Positions 1 through 12,799 of a stretch of DNA of 64,000 nucleotides are shown in pieces. The stretch lies in contig NW_004955488.1 in assembly GCF_000276665.1 (NCBI RefSeq), forward strand, positions 1,039,956 through 1,103,955, written 5' to 3'. The position numbers and the translations under genes are program-made. Source of the DNA: Chinchilla lanigera. Taxonomy: Eukaryota > Chordata > Mammalia > Rodentia > Chinchillidae. The first letter of the stretch is position 1. Each line of letters begins with the position of its first letter. The notes beneath the pieces were generated by a model. That model worked only from the letters and a program-made list of their open reading frames with translations, had not been told where the DNA came from and did no database searches.

Positions 1-1955
1 CACAGTCCCAGCCGCTGGGAATCCCTTTCTCTGCCCTTCTGGCTGTCTTTGTTATTGTCGACCTTGTTTTGAAAGTCAAATATTGTAGAGCAACATAAAC
101 CTGAGGAAAGTGATCTTGTCTGAGGTATCACCTTTCTGAAAGATTGATTCGATGAAATGGACAAGTTTTACAGAATGTCCAGGTCACAGTAAGAGGTTGA
201 CACAGAATTTTTGATGATTTAGAGAAGAATAAGTAATCTACAGCACAGTAGTTATGATTTTAATTTACTGTTTCATTTGAAAGAAATAATAAATATGAAA
301 ATACTTTCTATATACTTATTATATAAATCAAGTCAAGTGTATTAACTCCCAGTTTAATTCTTCAGAAATTCTTAAAACTTAGGGTTATTTACCACTTATA
401 AGCTGCACGAAAAAAGGAAGTAATTCCAGAAATGAAAATTTTACTTATTGGAGATGCTCATTGCTAATGCAAGGTATTTGAATGTTAACAGCTCACAATT
501 TTGAAATGTTTTCTAAAACTTGAAAGCTTACTCAAATGAGAGGTAGTATTATTTTCAAATATTTGAGTCAAATATTTTATTAATACATATATCCTACTGG
601 AAACAGGCTGAACAGCAAATTTAATTAAATTGATATCCTCCCTGAATCAGGTATAACAGAATTATCATTTCACACATTATTTCTCATCAGTTCACAAAAT
701 TTTGTGTCCCAGTTTTTTACTCATTACTATGATAATTGAAGTATTTTCAAAATAATTTGATATTCATTTAAATTGTCTTAAAATTTGTTTGAACTTAATG
801 TTTCATCTGTGTTATAATAAACAAGAGGCTTTGCAATTTGTAACAATTTAGGTTGTTTGCAGGATTCTTTTATAAATAAGACCTCATTTAAAATATTTAC
901 TGATATATTTGTGCAATGAATTTTCATTAGAAAGGGTAGAGGTATTTTACTAGTTGAGAAGCAATCGCATTCAAAGAATTTTTGTGTAAATTATGAAACT
1001 GCACAATAGAAATAATTTACAATTATTTATCTGTTAGCAATGTGACTAAGACCTCATAGCATTTTGCTTCCTGGAATAAAATGAGTGTTATACAAATATG
1101 TTTCTAATGTGTTAAGGAAAAATTCTATTTCATTACTGTTTCAATATTTCAACTGAGTAATTATCAGAGAGTTTAGATTCTTTATTTACTAGCTACAGTG
1201 TGTGGGACAACACAATATGGGTGTATATGTGTATGTATGTGTAGTTAATTCTATAGATTTATGCTACATGTATTCTTTTATTTTATCTAACAAGTTTAAA
1301 ATATGTTTCTAATATATTTGCAACATATTTTAGTAAGTAGGCAAAATTTATATACTTTAAGAATATTTTTAGAGTTTTAATTTTATATTAACACTTTTGC
1401 ATCACAGTATTTAATTTAGTAATATAGCAATTTAAACATTATTAAATATTCCTTTAAACAACTGTCTTAAAAACTATAATAGCATAATAATTCATCTGCA
1501 TTATAGTTAACTAAAGGACTTTTCAATTTACGAGTTCATATATGATATGTTTAGAATTTTCTTGACTAAACACACACACACACACATGCATTTAAAGGCT
1601 TAGTGACATTTAGATGACTCTAACCATTTTCCCCAAATAATTCAAAGTTTCATTTTCATGTGCAGTTCTGCGTAGAATAATGGTGTTTTAAAATTTTTAA
1701 TTACATAATTATTTACTTACTTCCTTGAAGAATAATTGGAGGGTTACATGTGTGTCTGGATTACCTATTGTTACTTCCGGTGAAACTCACATTCAAGACT
1801 ACTTTTACCAGTTTGTACGAGCAAAAATTGTGAAAACGTTTTTCTTCCCACCCTTTTTCCCAGGATTAGCTTTTCACTCACTCCCTTTAGCAGCACATTT
1901 TGGTAACTTCAGGAATTTTTAAAAATCTTCTATAGGACATTCAAAACGTACACAC
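1..1955. other. AT-rich DNA, no gene seen
   Basis: I see no open frame of coding character and no recognisable repeat apart from a short (CA)n tract near 1569-1586. Composition is strongly A+T rich with many short homopolymer runs. The 65-codon frame at 1725-1922 has no recognisable domain and is about what chance gives. Confidence 0.6.
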
Positions 1956-1957
1956 AT

Positions 1958-2178
1958 TCTTTTTTTTTTTCCAGCCCTGGGTATTGAAGCCCAGGTCTTT
2001 ACACGGAGCTACGTCACCTGGCACTTACTTGTTTGATTTTGTATTTCTTCAGTATTTTTTGTGATCGAGGCAAGGTTTTACTAAGTCAGTAAGTTACTGG
2101 CTCCAATTTACAATCCTTCTGCCTCAGCCTCCCAGAATGCTGGGATTGAAGGGCAGCACTATCACCACACCTGGTTCA
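1958..2178 (-). repeat. B1-ID composite SINE (B1-dID-like), degenerate
   Basis: On the plus strand the order is a poly-T run (1961-1971), a reverse-complement ID-like tRNA segment (tgggtattgaagcccagg and on to about 2030), an A/T-rich linker, then a reverse-complement B1 segment containing ctgcctcagcctcccag and ctgggatt. Read on the minus strand this is B1, linker, ID, A-tail, the order of the dimeric B1-dID SINEs described in some non-murine rodents. The family name is an inference from architecture. Confidence 0.6.
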
Positions 2179-2732
2179 CTCATTCATATTTTAAACACTA
2201 ATTTCTGGGCATCTTATAAAATTTTCTGTTTATTTAACCCAGTGGTCATATTTCTCTCTTTTTTTATATTTTAATTTTATATATTTTGAAACTCTTATAA
2301 GTGCACTCTACAACTAGCTGGTATTTATTATCTACTTTTCTTGATATTTTTGAGACAAATGTCATAAGTATGGCAACAGTAAGAAAAATCAACATGTACA
2401 GAGAAAGTATATTTTGCATTTTCTTCAAAGATTAATCACAAAAAGAAAACTTTGACAGGTGGTGGCTGTTTTATCACATTGCACTTCTCCACCTACAGAC
2501 ATCTCACGTTGAGACGCAGTGCGTTTGTGGTGTCATTCAAGCAGTATCTCAGCTGATTCATGACTTAAAAAATAGAAATCCTAGTGGATTATAATTAGGT
2601 TATTTTACCTGAGTAGGTCCATAGTGTGTTCATGTGCCAAGTCACCCTGCAGATGTAGATGGAAATGCATTCAGCAGTACATGTTGTGATTTAAAATAAA
2701 TTTATAAAATAAAAGCAGATGAGGTTGGAATT

Positions 2733-2818
2733 TTAGCTCACTTACAGAACACTTGCTTACTATGGATAGGGCCCTGGGTTAGAATCCTAGCACTGAAAAC
2801 AAGAAATAAAACAAACAA
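2733..2818 (+). repeat. ID-like tRNA-derived SINE, old
   Basis: The segment follows the ID pattern: ttttagctcacttacagaa corresponds to the A-box region, ggccctgggttagaatcct to the B-box region, followed by an A-rich tail. It is strongly diverged from the younger ID copies at 28638, 49776 and 62430, so it is probably an old copy. Confidence 0.6.
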
Positions 2819-2909
2819 AATAATATTTTCAAGAACAACACCTTAAAATCATGATTCAAATAAAAAAACAAACCCAAATCATTCAATTAAATGTCGATTT
2901 TAAAATGTC

Positions 2910-3068
2910 AGTGGGCGTGGTGGTCTATGCTTATAATCTGAGTACTTGGGAGGCTGCGGCAGGAGTGTTACCATGATTTTGAGGCCAGCCTGTGCTACAC
3001 AGTGAGTTCAAGTTCAGCCTGAACTACGTAGCAAGACCCTGAGTCAAAATACCAAAACTAAATATATA
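2910..3068 (+). repeat. B1 SINE (7SL-derived)
   Basis: This is the sense orientation of B1: gggcgtggtggtctatgc at the head, then acttgggaggctgcggcagg, gaggccagcctgtgctacac and an A-rich end. The phrase about a cagcctg...tac...gag segment occurs twice in succession, a feature shared with the B1 copies at 18739 and 58275. Confidence 0.8.
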
Positions 3069-3589
3069 AATTTTTAAAAACCAGAAAAATATTAATGCAT
3101 CTTGAAAAATTCATGCTAATTTTAAATAAGTAGGTGAAAATACATTTAGCAGTAACATATTACCATGCTTTTGAAACCAAATTAATAAATAATTAAAAGA
3201 ATAATGCTCAGTGACACTAAAGGTTTGGTCTTTTAGTATATACAAATGAACAGAAATCCTGGGAACAAATTTAGTTTCATAAATTAAAACTCAAATAAGA
3301 TTTTCTACTTGAACTCATCAATAAAATTCTTCCTTTACTAGGAATTATATTATTGCAATTTAATGAATGGCTTGGAAAACATGAGAGGACAATGATGTCT
3401 ATCACAGCATTATTTGAAATAAAGAAAAAATATCGACAGTTGGGGAATATTTATTTTGGATTAATGCCTATCTACAAAGAAATAAGTTGCAGCAATGAGT
3501 AGCAAAATCAATTAGTTAAGCAATGCACATACACATTTTGTATAAAAATAGGTCAAATGATATGTTTTCTCTCAAAATTTTGTGATTTC

Positions 3590-3640
<51 letters not shown>

Positions 3641-5235
3641 ATTGAATAAAGAGACTGATCCTCCAAAATGTTAACAGTATTTAGGTTGTGGGTAATAAAT
3701 ATTCATTTTAAAAATACTTATATATTGAGCCAGTCTTAAATTAGCAGTGTTATCTTTATTTAAAATACTGAAAACCATGCAAACTTAGTAAAATACATTT
3801 GTATTTAACACAATAATCATCTGGATGATAGAAGTACCACTTTGAAAACCTTACGTGCTTTCTATTAATATCTCACCTCTTACAAATTTTTATGGGCTTA
3901 TTGTTCAAAACAAATCTCACTTATTTAGAGTTATAGATAATTCCAGCCTTTGATCTTAACGTCATATAATTGATGGTCATAATGGAAACTACCCTGAACC
4001 TTTTTTTTTCATCATAAAGAAATTGCTATAGTTTCAGCCATTAGCAATATGACTAGAAATGGTGTCAGGAGAGGGAGCAATTACATAGATGTCTAGAAAG
4101 GAGAATTCAACTCTGTGAGCAAAGTGAGACTCTTCGTACAGCTGTTGGACTGGGATTTCTGTGAGAAGACTTTATTGTGATTGGCCTCACATATTTAAAA
4201 AGACCTGGCAGTCCTGGCAGCAGCTCTGAAATATTAGTTTTAGGGCAGCACCCAATTTCAGAGAGTTGAAGTGAGAGACTTTTAAGAAACATCTCTCTTT
4301 TCACACTTGTACTATAAATTGGAAGTTATTGATCAGTGCAGATTAATTGACATACTTGAGTAACAAATTTTCCTAACCGTTGGTAGAACATACATTAGAA
4401 ATAAGTATCCCAATTTTGTTCTTAGCTGTTCCAGTGCATACCATACCATATGTCAATTTTCAAGAAGCGACAAGACTGACACGAATCCTATGATATGTTG
4501 TATTCCTAACTCTTGTGAATTATCTTATTATGGATTAGCCCTGTACTTTGATAACGGTTAATGATGAAAACTAATTAAGTGAAGCAATGCATTATTAGTG
4601 ACAGCTAATTAATTATTACTTGCTGACTACTATGGATGGAGTATTCTGGGTTTTAACATAAAATGTCATTGAAAGGTTATGCAGGAAATAAGGATTCGAA
4701 GTGGAAATCACAATTTTATCATGTACATAGTATCGCAAAAGCCATTAATATTTTAGCATTGTAAGACGGTATATTTAATTATATGTTCAAGTCCTTTGGT
4801 ATCATTACATTAGTACAAATCACCTCAGATATTTCTTCAGTTTCTTTTCAGTATAGTATTATTAGTAAAGACAAAGACATAATATTAGCTTATTTTTTGT
4901 TTTATAGGTAGGTAATTAAATATCCTGCCTTAGATAGTAGCCACTCTTTAATTGTAAATTGGTTATTAGAGATGTATAGGATAAATTAATATTAATTAAC
5001 CTTACTCCAGAAATCATAGTTTAAAAGATTTTACTTCACTATGTAGGGATAATTTATGGAATGTGTTTTAAAACATTTAAATATTTCCCCTGGAAATTTG
5101 TAAAATTAACATAAAAAAAAGGTCACAGTCAAAGTGAAAGATCACACCCAGCCACTTCCACTTGATATGTGATTTCTATGTAAAAGTCACTCTAAGTATC
5201 CCATCATACCTAGTTTATATAAAGAACTGAAAAAA
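3069..5235. other. AT-rich DNA, no gene seen, holds (AT)n
   Basis: No gene or clear interspersed repeat is recognised here beyond the (AT)n microsatellite listed separately. The minus-strand frame at 4107-4304 (65 codons) has no recognisable domain. Confidence 0.5.
3594..3635. repeat. (AT)n microsatellite
   Basis: About 21 uninterrupted AT units. It is self-complementary and flanked by aatt and aatttt, so the whole tract can fold into a hairpin. Confidence 0.95.
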
Positions 5236-5544
5236 TCAGACTATCCCAAAATAAAAACAACTTTATCAAAACTGGGCAAGGTAAATGCACAGGCACTTCA
5301 CAGAAGAAGTACAGATGGTCAATATATACCTGAAGAAATACTCAACATGTCTAACCACTAGGGAAATACAAATTTAAACAACATTGAGGTTCCATCTTAC
5401 TACAGAAATAATAGGTATCACGAAGAACTCATAGTAACAAGTACTGGAAAGGCTTCGGGAAGAAAACAAACTCTTCTGTACCACTGTGGGGATCTAAACT
5501 GGCACAAACACTATGAAAATCTGTGTGGAGATTCTTCAAGAAAT
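5236..5544 (+). repeat. L1 ORF2 3' fragment, part 1 (host of a nested insertion)
   Basis: The sequence aligns by eye with the last part of L1 ORF2: a lysine/asparagine-rich stretch, then the segment around ctgtaccactgtggggat and cacaaacactatgaaaatc. It stops at about 5544 and the same ORF2 continues at about 5850, so the element was split by a later insertion. Many stops are present and it is inactive. Confidence 0.75.
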
Positions 5545-5849
5545 AGCAACAACTAATTTGAAGACAACAGTGTGCAGTATGGTAACCCCTGTTGAATTCC
5601 TACCATCATGTTTAGTGAGGCTCTGTTTCATTTCTAAGAGGTTTTTTGTTGCTATTTTTTATTCTCTTTACTTGTTTGATCAATCTTGCAGCTTCATTGA
5701 AGATAACAATATTTAATATAACCCTCATTGTTAATTTCCTACTGTCTTGTTTTGAAATTCTGTATCATTGTTATTGTTTTTGTGTTGCTTTGTTTTTGTC
5801 TTTGTTAGTGTTAATTTGTTATTGTTTTGCTTCTCTTTAAAATTAAAAA
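5545..5849 (+). repeat. L1 3'UTR fragment nested in another L1
   Basis: This T-rich stretch is the reverse complement of the 3'UTR units seen in the antisense L1 at 38330-39655. Two diverged copies of the gaaattctgtatcattg motif lie near 5619 and 5754, and ttgtttgatcaatcttgca matches the reverse of the 38.9-kb unit. It ends in an A-rich tail near 5837-5850. It interrupts ORF2 of the surrounding L1, so it inserted later. Confidence 0.6.
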
Positions 5850-6545
5850 AATTTCAATTAAAAAACTACATTCAAAGCAGATATTTCTCTTCTAGGTATC
5901 TTCCCAAAAGGGTTAATTATATCATATTACAAAAATACATGCACACCTATGTTTATAGCAGCACAGTTCACAATACCTAAATCCTGGAAGTGGTCTCTAT
6001 GTCCTTCACTGGATGAATGGATTAAAAAAAATGTGTGATCTATACATAATGGATATAGCAGGTATAAACCAGGGTAAATACAAGACTTTGTAGGAAAATA
6101 AATGCACCAGAACCATAATGGTAAGTGAGCAACCAAATATACGAGACTAATTATTGCATGGTTTCTTATAGGAGAAAACCAAAGTAAAAATAAAGAGCAA
6201 AATAAAAGAAAATGGAAGGTAGGGAGATAGCTCTATCTCAAATGGAATGGGAATGAAGAGATGGAGGAAGCAAAGAGAGAAGGAAGGCATAGTGGATGAA
6301 AGAAATAATTAGGATGTCTCATGCACATGTGCCAACTATACACAAAGGACATAAACATTACCTGCTTCCAACAAGTTAAAAAATAGAACAAAATAAAATA
6401 AAATGGAAAGGGATCAAGAGCTGGGTGGAAGGGTAGGAGGAAAGGGCAAGGTGTTCAAAAAAGAAATTAAAATGTTTTATGCACACAAGAAATGTAAATA
6501 TTATGTACTACACACCTGTCATAATAAAATAAAAAGAAAATAGAT
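5850..6545 (+). repeat. L1 ORF2 3' fragment, part 2, with 3'UTR
   Basis: Continues the ORF2 interrupted at 5544: ggtatcttcccaaaag, then cctatgtttatagcagcaca and ggatgaatggatt are the standard L1 ORF2 C-terminal landmarks. The 3'UTR is purine-rich (6205-6300 and 6410-6470) and ends with A-rich sequence around 6520-6560. Confidence 0.8.
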
Positions 6546-7041
6546 AAAATTAAAAAGTTACACTACTCGCATGCAGAGATCAGTTACAGTGTTAGTAAAG
6601 CAGGGGAATCTGTACTTGTCAGAGTAGACTAGGTGATTTTGCATGGATTGTTAGCAGCTACATAGTAGTAACTAAGGCCACCTTGTAAAGTTCATCACTT
6701 TGGGGAGTGATCTTTGACCAGTGATTCAGCACAAAATTGAAGTGCTTAAAATGAACTGACAGTATGAATGAACTTGTAGAGATAATGGTACTTTAAAAGT
6801 AAGGCCATCAACTTCACTATCAATTAGGGACCATTTTAAATTCACATCTACTTAGAAACAAGACTTTTCATGGAATCATTTATAGCATTTAGAAGATTGT
6901 TCATTAGAGCAGTGTCTCCTCCTAGAAAAGGGTGACATTTATGAAAATAAATATATCATTATTTGTGAAGACGATTTTATCAACTGACAGTGTTATTTGG
7001 TCTCACACAACTTTCAGTTTTGGTATATTCTTATCCCTCTT
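6546..7041. other. Unique-looking DNA, no gene seen
   Basis: No repeat or gene recognised. It ends at the 5-bp target duplication of the LTR that follows. Confidence 0.4.
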
Positions 7042-7386
7042 TGTTATGGTTTGTATCTGGGTGTCCCCCCAAAGCCTCATGCGGCCATGGAGCAGGATTT
7101 TAGAGTTTGAATATGGGTGTGAAAGCAGCACCCGCCCTGGGGTGGATAGTATGCATATGTAAGGGAGAGGAAAAAGGTGCTTGAGGACATTCCGCCTGGT
7201 GTGTGCTTGTTGCTTGCTGTGTTCTGCCGCCATCAGCTGCAGCCCTCTGCCATGTGCCACTCTGCCTTGTAATCTGCCAAGTACGGACTGAAACCTCCAC
7301 AAACTGTAAGCAAAATAAACCTTTCCTTCCTTCATTTTGGGCGCCAGGTATTTTGTCCCAGCAACAAGAGAAAATTAACCAAGACA
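7042..7386 (+). mobile_element. Solo ERVL-MaLR-type LTR with target-site duplication
   Basis: The element starts tgttatggtttg, matching the usual MaLR LTR start, and ends aattaaccaagaca, so it has the canonical TG...CA ends and is 345 bp long. It is flanked by an exact 5-bp direct repeat, ctctt, at 7037-7041 and 7387-7391. A polyadenylation signal AATAAA lies at 7314-7319, about 70 bp before the end. There is no internal region, so it is a solo LTR left by recombination. Reading frames over it in both directions are incidental. Confidence 0.85.
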
Positions 7387-7391
7387 CTCTT

Positions 7392-8540
7392 GAAGATATT
7401 GAATCCATTAGATATATTTTTTTCTTGAATAAACAGGTTTTATTTGTACTGAATATATACTGAATCCATTAGGTATGCTTTTTGATATTTCCACAATGGA
7501 TAGCTGCCTTAGCAGCTATAACAGTAGGATCGACTATCTCATAAAAGTTTGAGCATATTCAAGTAGTTTATAAATAGAAGCATTTTGGGGTTTCCACACC
7601 AATAGCCTAGACACATTAGATTTTCAAATTCTTATGGAGCATTATTTAAATATATTTTTTACGCTTTGGAATTGTGTCATGTTTATTCTGAGCACATATA
7701 TTAACTACTGTTCAATTTACAAGTAAAATTTCTGTGATTTCTTCAGATGGCTTTTGGTTTTGTGTTTTAAATACAATTTAATGCATTCAAAAAAAGAATC
7801 CAATATAGAGATCAGTGGAGAGGTATCAAAGAAGAGAGATTAATGTAATAATTTCTAGTATACCTCTTAGAGTATATGTCACATATTAAAATATTACACA
7901 AATTTATTTTCAATATATTCTGACATCAATTGATTTGAGTAAGAAAAATTCATGTCAACATGTCCTTTTCAAGACAAAGAAAGGGAAAGAATGTAATCAT
8001 ACACAAAAAAGATAGGTATTTCTTGCCAGAATATGAATAATTTCAAGTTCAGTTTCAAAAACAAAACATAAAAGCTTTAAATCTCTTCTTAGTCAATCAT
8101 GATACATATCTATTGAAAAAGAATTCCTCCCAATGAGTAAAGTTTGAATATGATGATTAGTATTCACTTATTTACTCCAAAAACTCACTGTAATTGAGTT
8201 ATGAGCATATGCAAATACTGCCAATTTTTCATTGCAACTTAATTTTTTTCCTTCAACATTGATTTCTACTTAAAATTATGAAAAATTGATTTAAACTACT
8301 TATTTTCCACAACCTTATTGTCTTTCAGTTTTATTGAACAAATTTTATTGTTCAGTTTTATTGCTCAATTTTATTTTATTGGTTTTTCAAGATTAATTTT
8401 ATTTGAGAACTCAAATATATGCTCAGTACAGCTTTATTACAATGACAGTAGAGTTCTTCTCCTCTTAAAATTGATGTCTGCATAAATTAAATATTTTTTA
8501 TGTAAATTCATACCTAAATTTAAGGCTTTTAAAAAAGAAA
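7392..8540. other. AT-rich DNA, no gene seen
   Basis: No gene recognised. A short direct repeat, tgaatccattag, occurs at about 7399 and 7461 just outside the LTR. A run of related attttattg words at 8325-8400 is probably low-complexity sequence. Confidence 0.4.
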
Positions 8541-9789
8541 GTGTTTTCAAGATGGGAGCAGAAGGCCAGCTAAACATGCCGCAGGTGGGGTCAGTGGCCT
8601 GGCAGCAGGATGGCAAGTGAAGCAGCAGCGAGAATAGGAGACACTGTTCCCCCAGGGACCATCCAGAGCCAGTGATTGAGGAGAGAGGTGAAGCAGCACT
8701 GTGCTTAAGCATGTGACATGAGGAATGGAAGCAGACCGGTGGGGCCACTGCTTATTTTATTTCAAAGGGCCCAGTGTGAACTTGAGCAGCAGAGCAGTCC
8801 CTGCAGATTCACTGCTAAAGTTCTGGAGTGGAATGAGGGAAAAGCCATCCAATCAAAGTAGACTGCCAGAATGAGGCAAGCAAACTAGGGGAATTCTCCT
8901 GAAAGATTGGAAATGGGACCACCTAGACTCTGCTCTGCAGACCAGCAAAAGCCAGTCTTAGCCCTAAATAAAAAGGGCTGGAAGGGTGCACCTGGCCTAT
9001 GACCAGCAGAGCAGCCTTGGCCCAGCAGCACAAGCCGGCAAGCAGCCTTGGCCTGTAGTGCCTCAAGGTCCCCCCTTCCTGCAGCCCAACAAAGAGCATT
9101 AAGAGGAGTCAGTGGTGCGAAAGAGAAGAAGCTGTGCAAGGTCCAGAAGTAGCCAACTGTACACATCTGGGAGGAACACTGGGTTTTCCCTACCCGAGGA
9201 AAACTAGGCTGTGCTTGATGCTATTGTTATGGCTAACTGTACTCTTTTAGCCAGGATGCTATATTTGTTAAAAGTAGTTGATCACTTTGAATGACAGCAC
9301 TGATTTTCTAAGGTCATAACAGTACCAAAGCAATGAGTGCTGAGCCACATAAATAGCAACTTTTCATCCCTAATAAATTGGAATGTAGCTTCCTGGGTTA
9401 GATACAAGACCAAGAACCACCTACGCCGAGAAGACATTTCCGAGGAACAGATATTTCCTAGGGAACCATCAAGACTGGTGGCGAAGATATCTACTATAAG
9501 TAATATACAAACATCAACACAGAAAAAAAGAATAAAATAAAGATAGAAGACAGAAAATGCAAAATACAGAGGCAAAATGCAACCCCAGACCTCTGACTAC
9601 CCGGGACAAGACCAAAATACAATGAGATGGAGGAAATTGAAAGCCATCTGCTGGAATTTCTTAAATGATGATAGAAGAAAAAAAACATATGGATGAAGCT
9701 ATAGAAAAAATAATATCACAAGTAAAAAAGAAATGAGGATCAAAATGAAATACTTTAGACTAAAAACATAAAAAGGAGGCCCTCAAGAA

Positions 9790-9979
9790 AATGATGAAAA
9801 CCATGAATATCCAGCATAGCAAAGAAGTGGAAGCCATGATGCAGATCAAAAAGGAAATTCAAAAGGTCAAAAGTTTCAATGAAAGTATAAGAAGCACAGT
9901 GAATGAAGGCAAGGATAGAATATCAAACTTAGAAGACAGGATTGCAGTTAGCAAACATGAAAAGAAATGTATTTTATAA
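9790..9979 (+). pseudogene. L1 ORF1 remnant, coiled-coil part
   Basis: The frame reads KEVEAMMQIKKEIQKVKSF, then NESIRSTVNEGKDRISNLED, matching the heptad-rich coiled coil and following segment of L1 ORF1p, the RNA-binding protein of the L1 particle. A stop follows at codon 63, whereas intact ORF1p has more than 300 residues. Related but frameshifted ORF1 sequence continues downstream to about 10470. Confidence 0.75.
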
Positions 9980-10699
9980 ATAATAAGGAACCATGAAAAA
10001 TCAGTGCAACACCTGCAAGATGAAGCAAAGAAAAAAACAACATAAGATTGACAGAAGTCAAAAAAGCCTTATATAGTGCAAAAGTCACCAAGATAAAACC
10101 TCTTCACAGAAGTAATGACAGAAAACTTCCCAAATATAAACCATTTGCCATACAAATAAATAAAACATGAAGAGCTCCAAGTAACCACAATCAAAATAAA
10201 TCTAGACCAAGGCATATAACAATCAACATTCCAGAAATTCACAGTCAACATCCCAGAAATTCATCATAAGAACAAAATATAGAAAATGGTTAGAGAAATA
10301 AACAAGTCACCCATAAAGGAAAGCTCAGCAGAATCACAGTAGACGTCTCAACACAAACCCTCAAATCAAGGAGGGCTTGGAGGGAGGTCTCACTAAAAGA
10401 AAACAATTTCCAACTCAGATTGATGTACCCCCAAAAAACATATTACAAATTTCATGGAGGAATAAGCTATTTCTATGAAAAACAACAACACTCCACTCCA
10501 TTCCTACCAAAACAAGTGCTCTGAAATTTTCTAAAGGACATTTTAGAAATAAATGACAAAGATCACAATTCCAAAAACATTAATGGAAAGAAGCCATCAG
10601 GTAGGGCAGGCAAATATACCAAGGGAAAAGACATAGACTCAACAACAGAAAAATAATATGAGAAGGATATCTCAATATATATCAGTTATAAGCAACAAT

Positions 10700-12754
10700 G
10701 TATATGTTCTCAATACACCAATTGAAAGAAACAGACTGGCACAATAGATCAAGAAGCAAGACCCAAAAATATGCTATGTACAGGAAACACATTTAACCCC
10801 AAAATAAATTTATAGACTGAAAATCAAAGGAGGGAAAACAATACTCCATGCAACAGGCACCCATAAAAAAGGAGAAGCTATTCTATTTGCAGAAAATGTG
10901 AATTTTCAATCAAAACTGATTCAAAGAGACAAAGAAAATCACTACATGCTTGTTAAGGGAAAACTCCAAGGAAGAGATAACAATCAAAATATATATGCAC
11001 CAGATGCTGGTGCACCCAACTACATAAAATAAATACTAACAGATATAAAAATATGAAATAAACACTAACACACTTGTAATTGGGGACCTTAATCCGCACT
11101 GTTACAAATAGATAGAACAACTAGAAAAAATATCAACAAAGAAATATCAAAAGTAGACCAAACCTGTAAACAAATGGACTTTAGTAGATATCTACAGGTT
11201 TTGTACTACCAACATCAGAATATGCATTCTTCTCAGCTCCACAATGAGTATTCTTCAAAATCAATCACATACTAGCCCATAAGACATGCTTAAGTAAATG
11301 TGAAGGAACTGATATTACCCTATGCATGTTATCTACCACAGTGCAATGAAAATGAATATTAACAATAAAAGAAACCTAAAAAACTACATATACACATGAA
11401 AATTAACGACACCCTCCTGATGAATCAATGGGTCACAGAAGAAATTAAAGAAAAAGTTAAACAGTATCTACAATTAAAAGATAAAGTTGATACAACATAC
11501 CAGGACTTATAGGATGTAATGAATACATCCTATGTGGGATATTTATAGCAGTGAATTCTCACATCAGGAAAACAGAGCGAGCTAAAATAAATGGCCTAAT
11601 GTTGAACCTCAAATTCTAGAAAAAGAAGAATAAATCAAAACCAAATGTCATATGAAGGAAGCAATTATAAAGATCATAGCAGAAATAAATGAAATTGAGA
11701 CTAAGGAAACAATACAAAGAATCAATGAATCAGAGAAACGGTTCTTTAAAAGATTAAATAAATTCAATAAACTTTTAGCAAACCTTATCAAACAGAGGAA
11801 AGAAAATACTGAAATTCATGCAATTAGAGGGAAATTTCATTTCATGCAATTAGGAAAAAAAAAAGTTAAATCACATTGGATTCTGAAAAAATTCAAAAGA
11901 TCATTAATACATTGAGAAGATATAGTCTAATACGATAAAAAACACAGGAGAATTGGATAGATTCCTATATACTTATTAATTGCCAAACCTGAATCAAAAA
12001 GACATAGAAATTCTAAATAATTGAAAATTTTCACTCTAAAATCAGGAACAAGATAAGGGTGTCTACTATAACCAACTTTATGCAATATAGTCCTTGAAAT
12101 ATCAGTCAGAGCAATTAGACAAAAGAAAGAAAAAAAAAAGGAATAATGATAGAAAAGAAAGTAAATTATCATTATTTGCAGATGATATGATACTATACAT
12201 AGAAAACTCCAAAAACTCCACCAAATGATTTCTACATTTAATAACCAAATTCAGCAGCATAGCTGGATACTAATTCAGTCATTAAAAATCAATCGCATTC
12301 TTGTATGTACACAACAATCTTAGTGAGAAAAATTAAGGAAACCACAACTTTTACAATATCATCCCAAAAATGAAATTCTTAGGAATCAATCTAAAAAAAG
12401 GAAGTAAAAGATCTCTACTTTCAAAATTACAATACTCTGAAAAAGGAGATCAAAGAGAATATCAGAAATTGGAACTATATATAGCCCTTCCTCATAGGTA
12501 GGATGAACTAGTATAGTGAAAATGGCCATACTCTCAAAATTATTATACATATTTAGTAAAATCCTAAACAAAATACCATTAGCATACTTCATAGAATGAG
12601 AGAGGACATTCCTAAAATTCATTTGGAAGCAGAGGAGACCTAAAATAGCAAATACAGTTCTCAGAAATAAAGGCAAGGCAAGGCAAGAGATATCAAAACC
12701 TCTGATTTGGATTATACTACAAAGGTACTGTGATAAAAATAACAGGGTACTGCC

Positions 12755-12799
<45 letters not shown>

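Noticed and set aside
7003..7408. Overlapping 102- and 110-codon minus-strand frames
   Set aside because: They are antisense to a solo MaLR LTR.
12386..12799. 137-codon minus-strand frame beginning with a Cys/Val repeat
   Set aside because: It is the antisense shadow of the L1 ORF2 remnant and its (CA)n tract.
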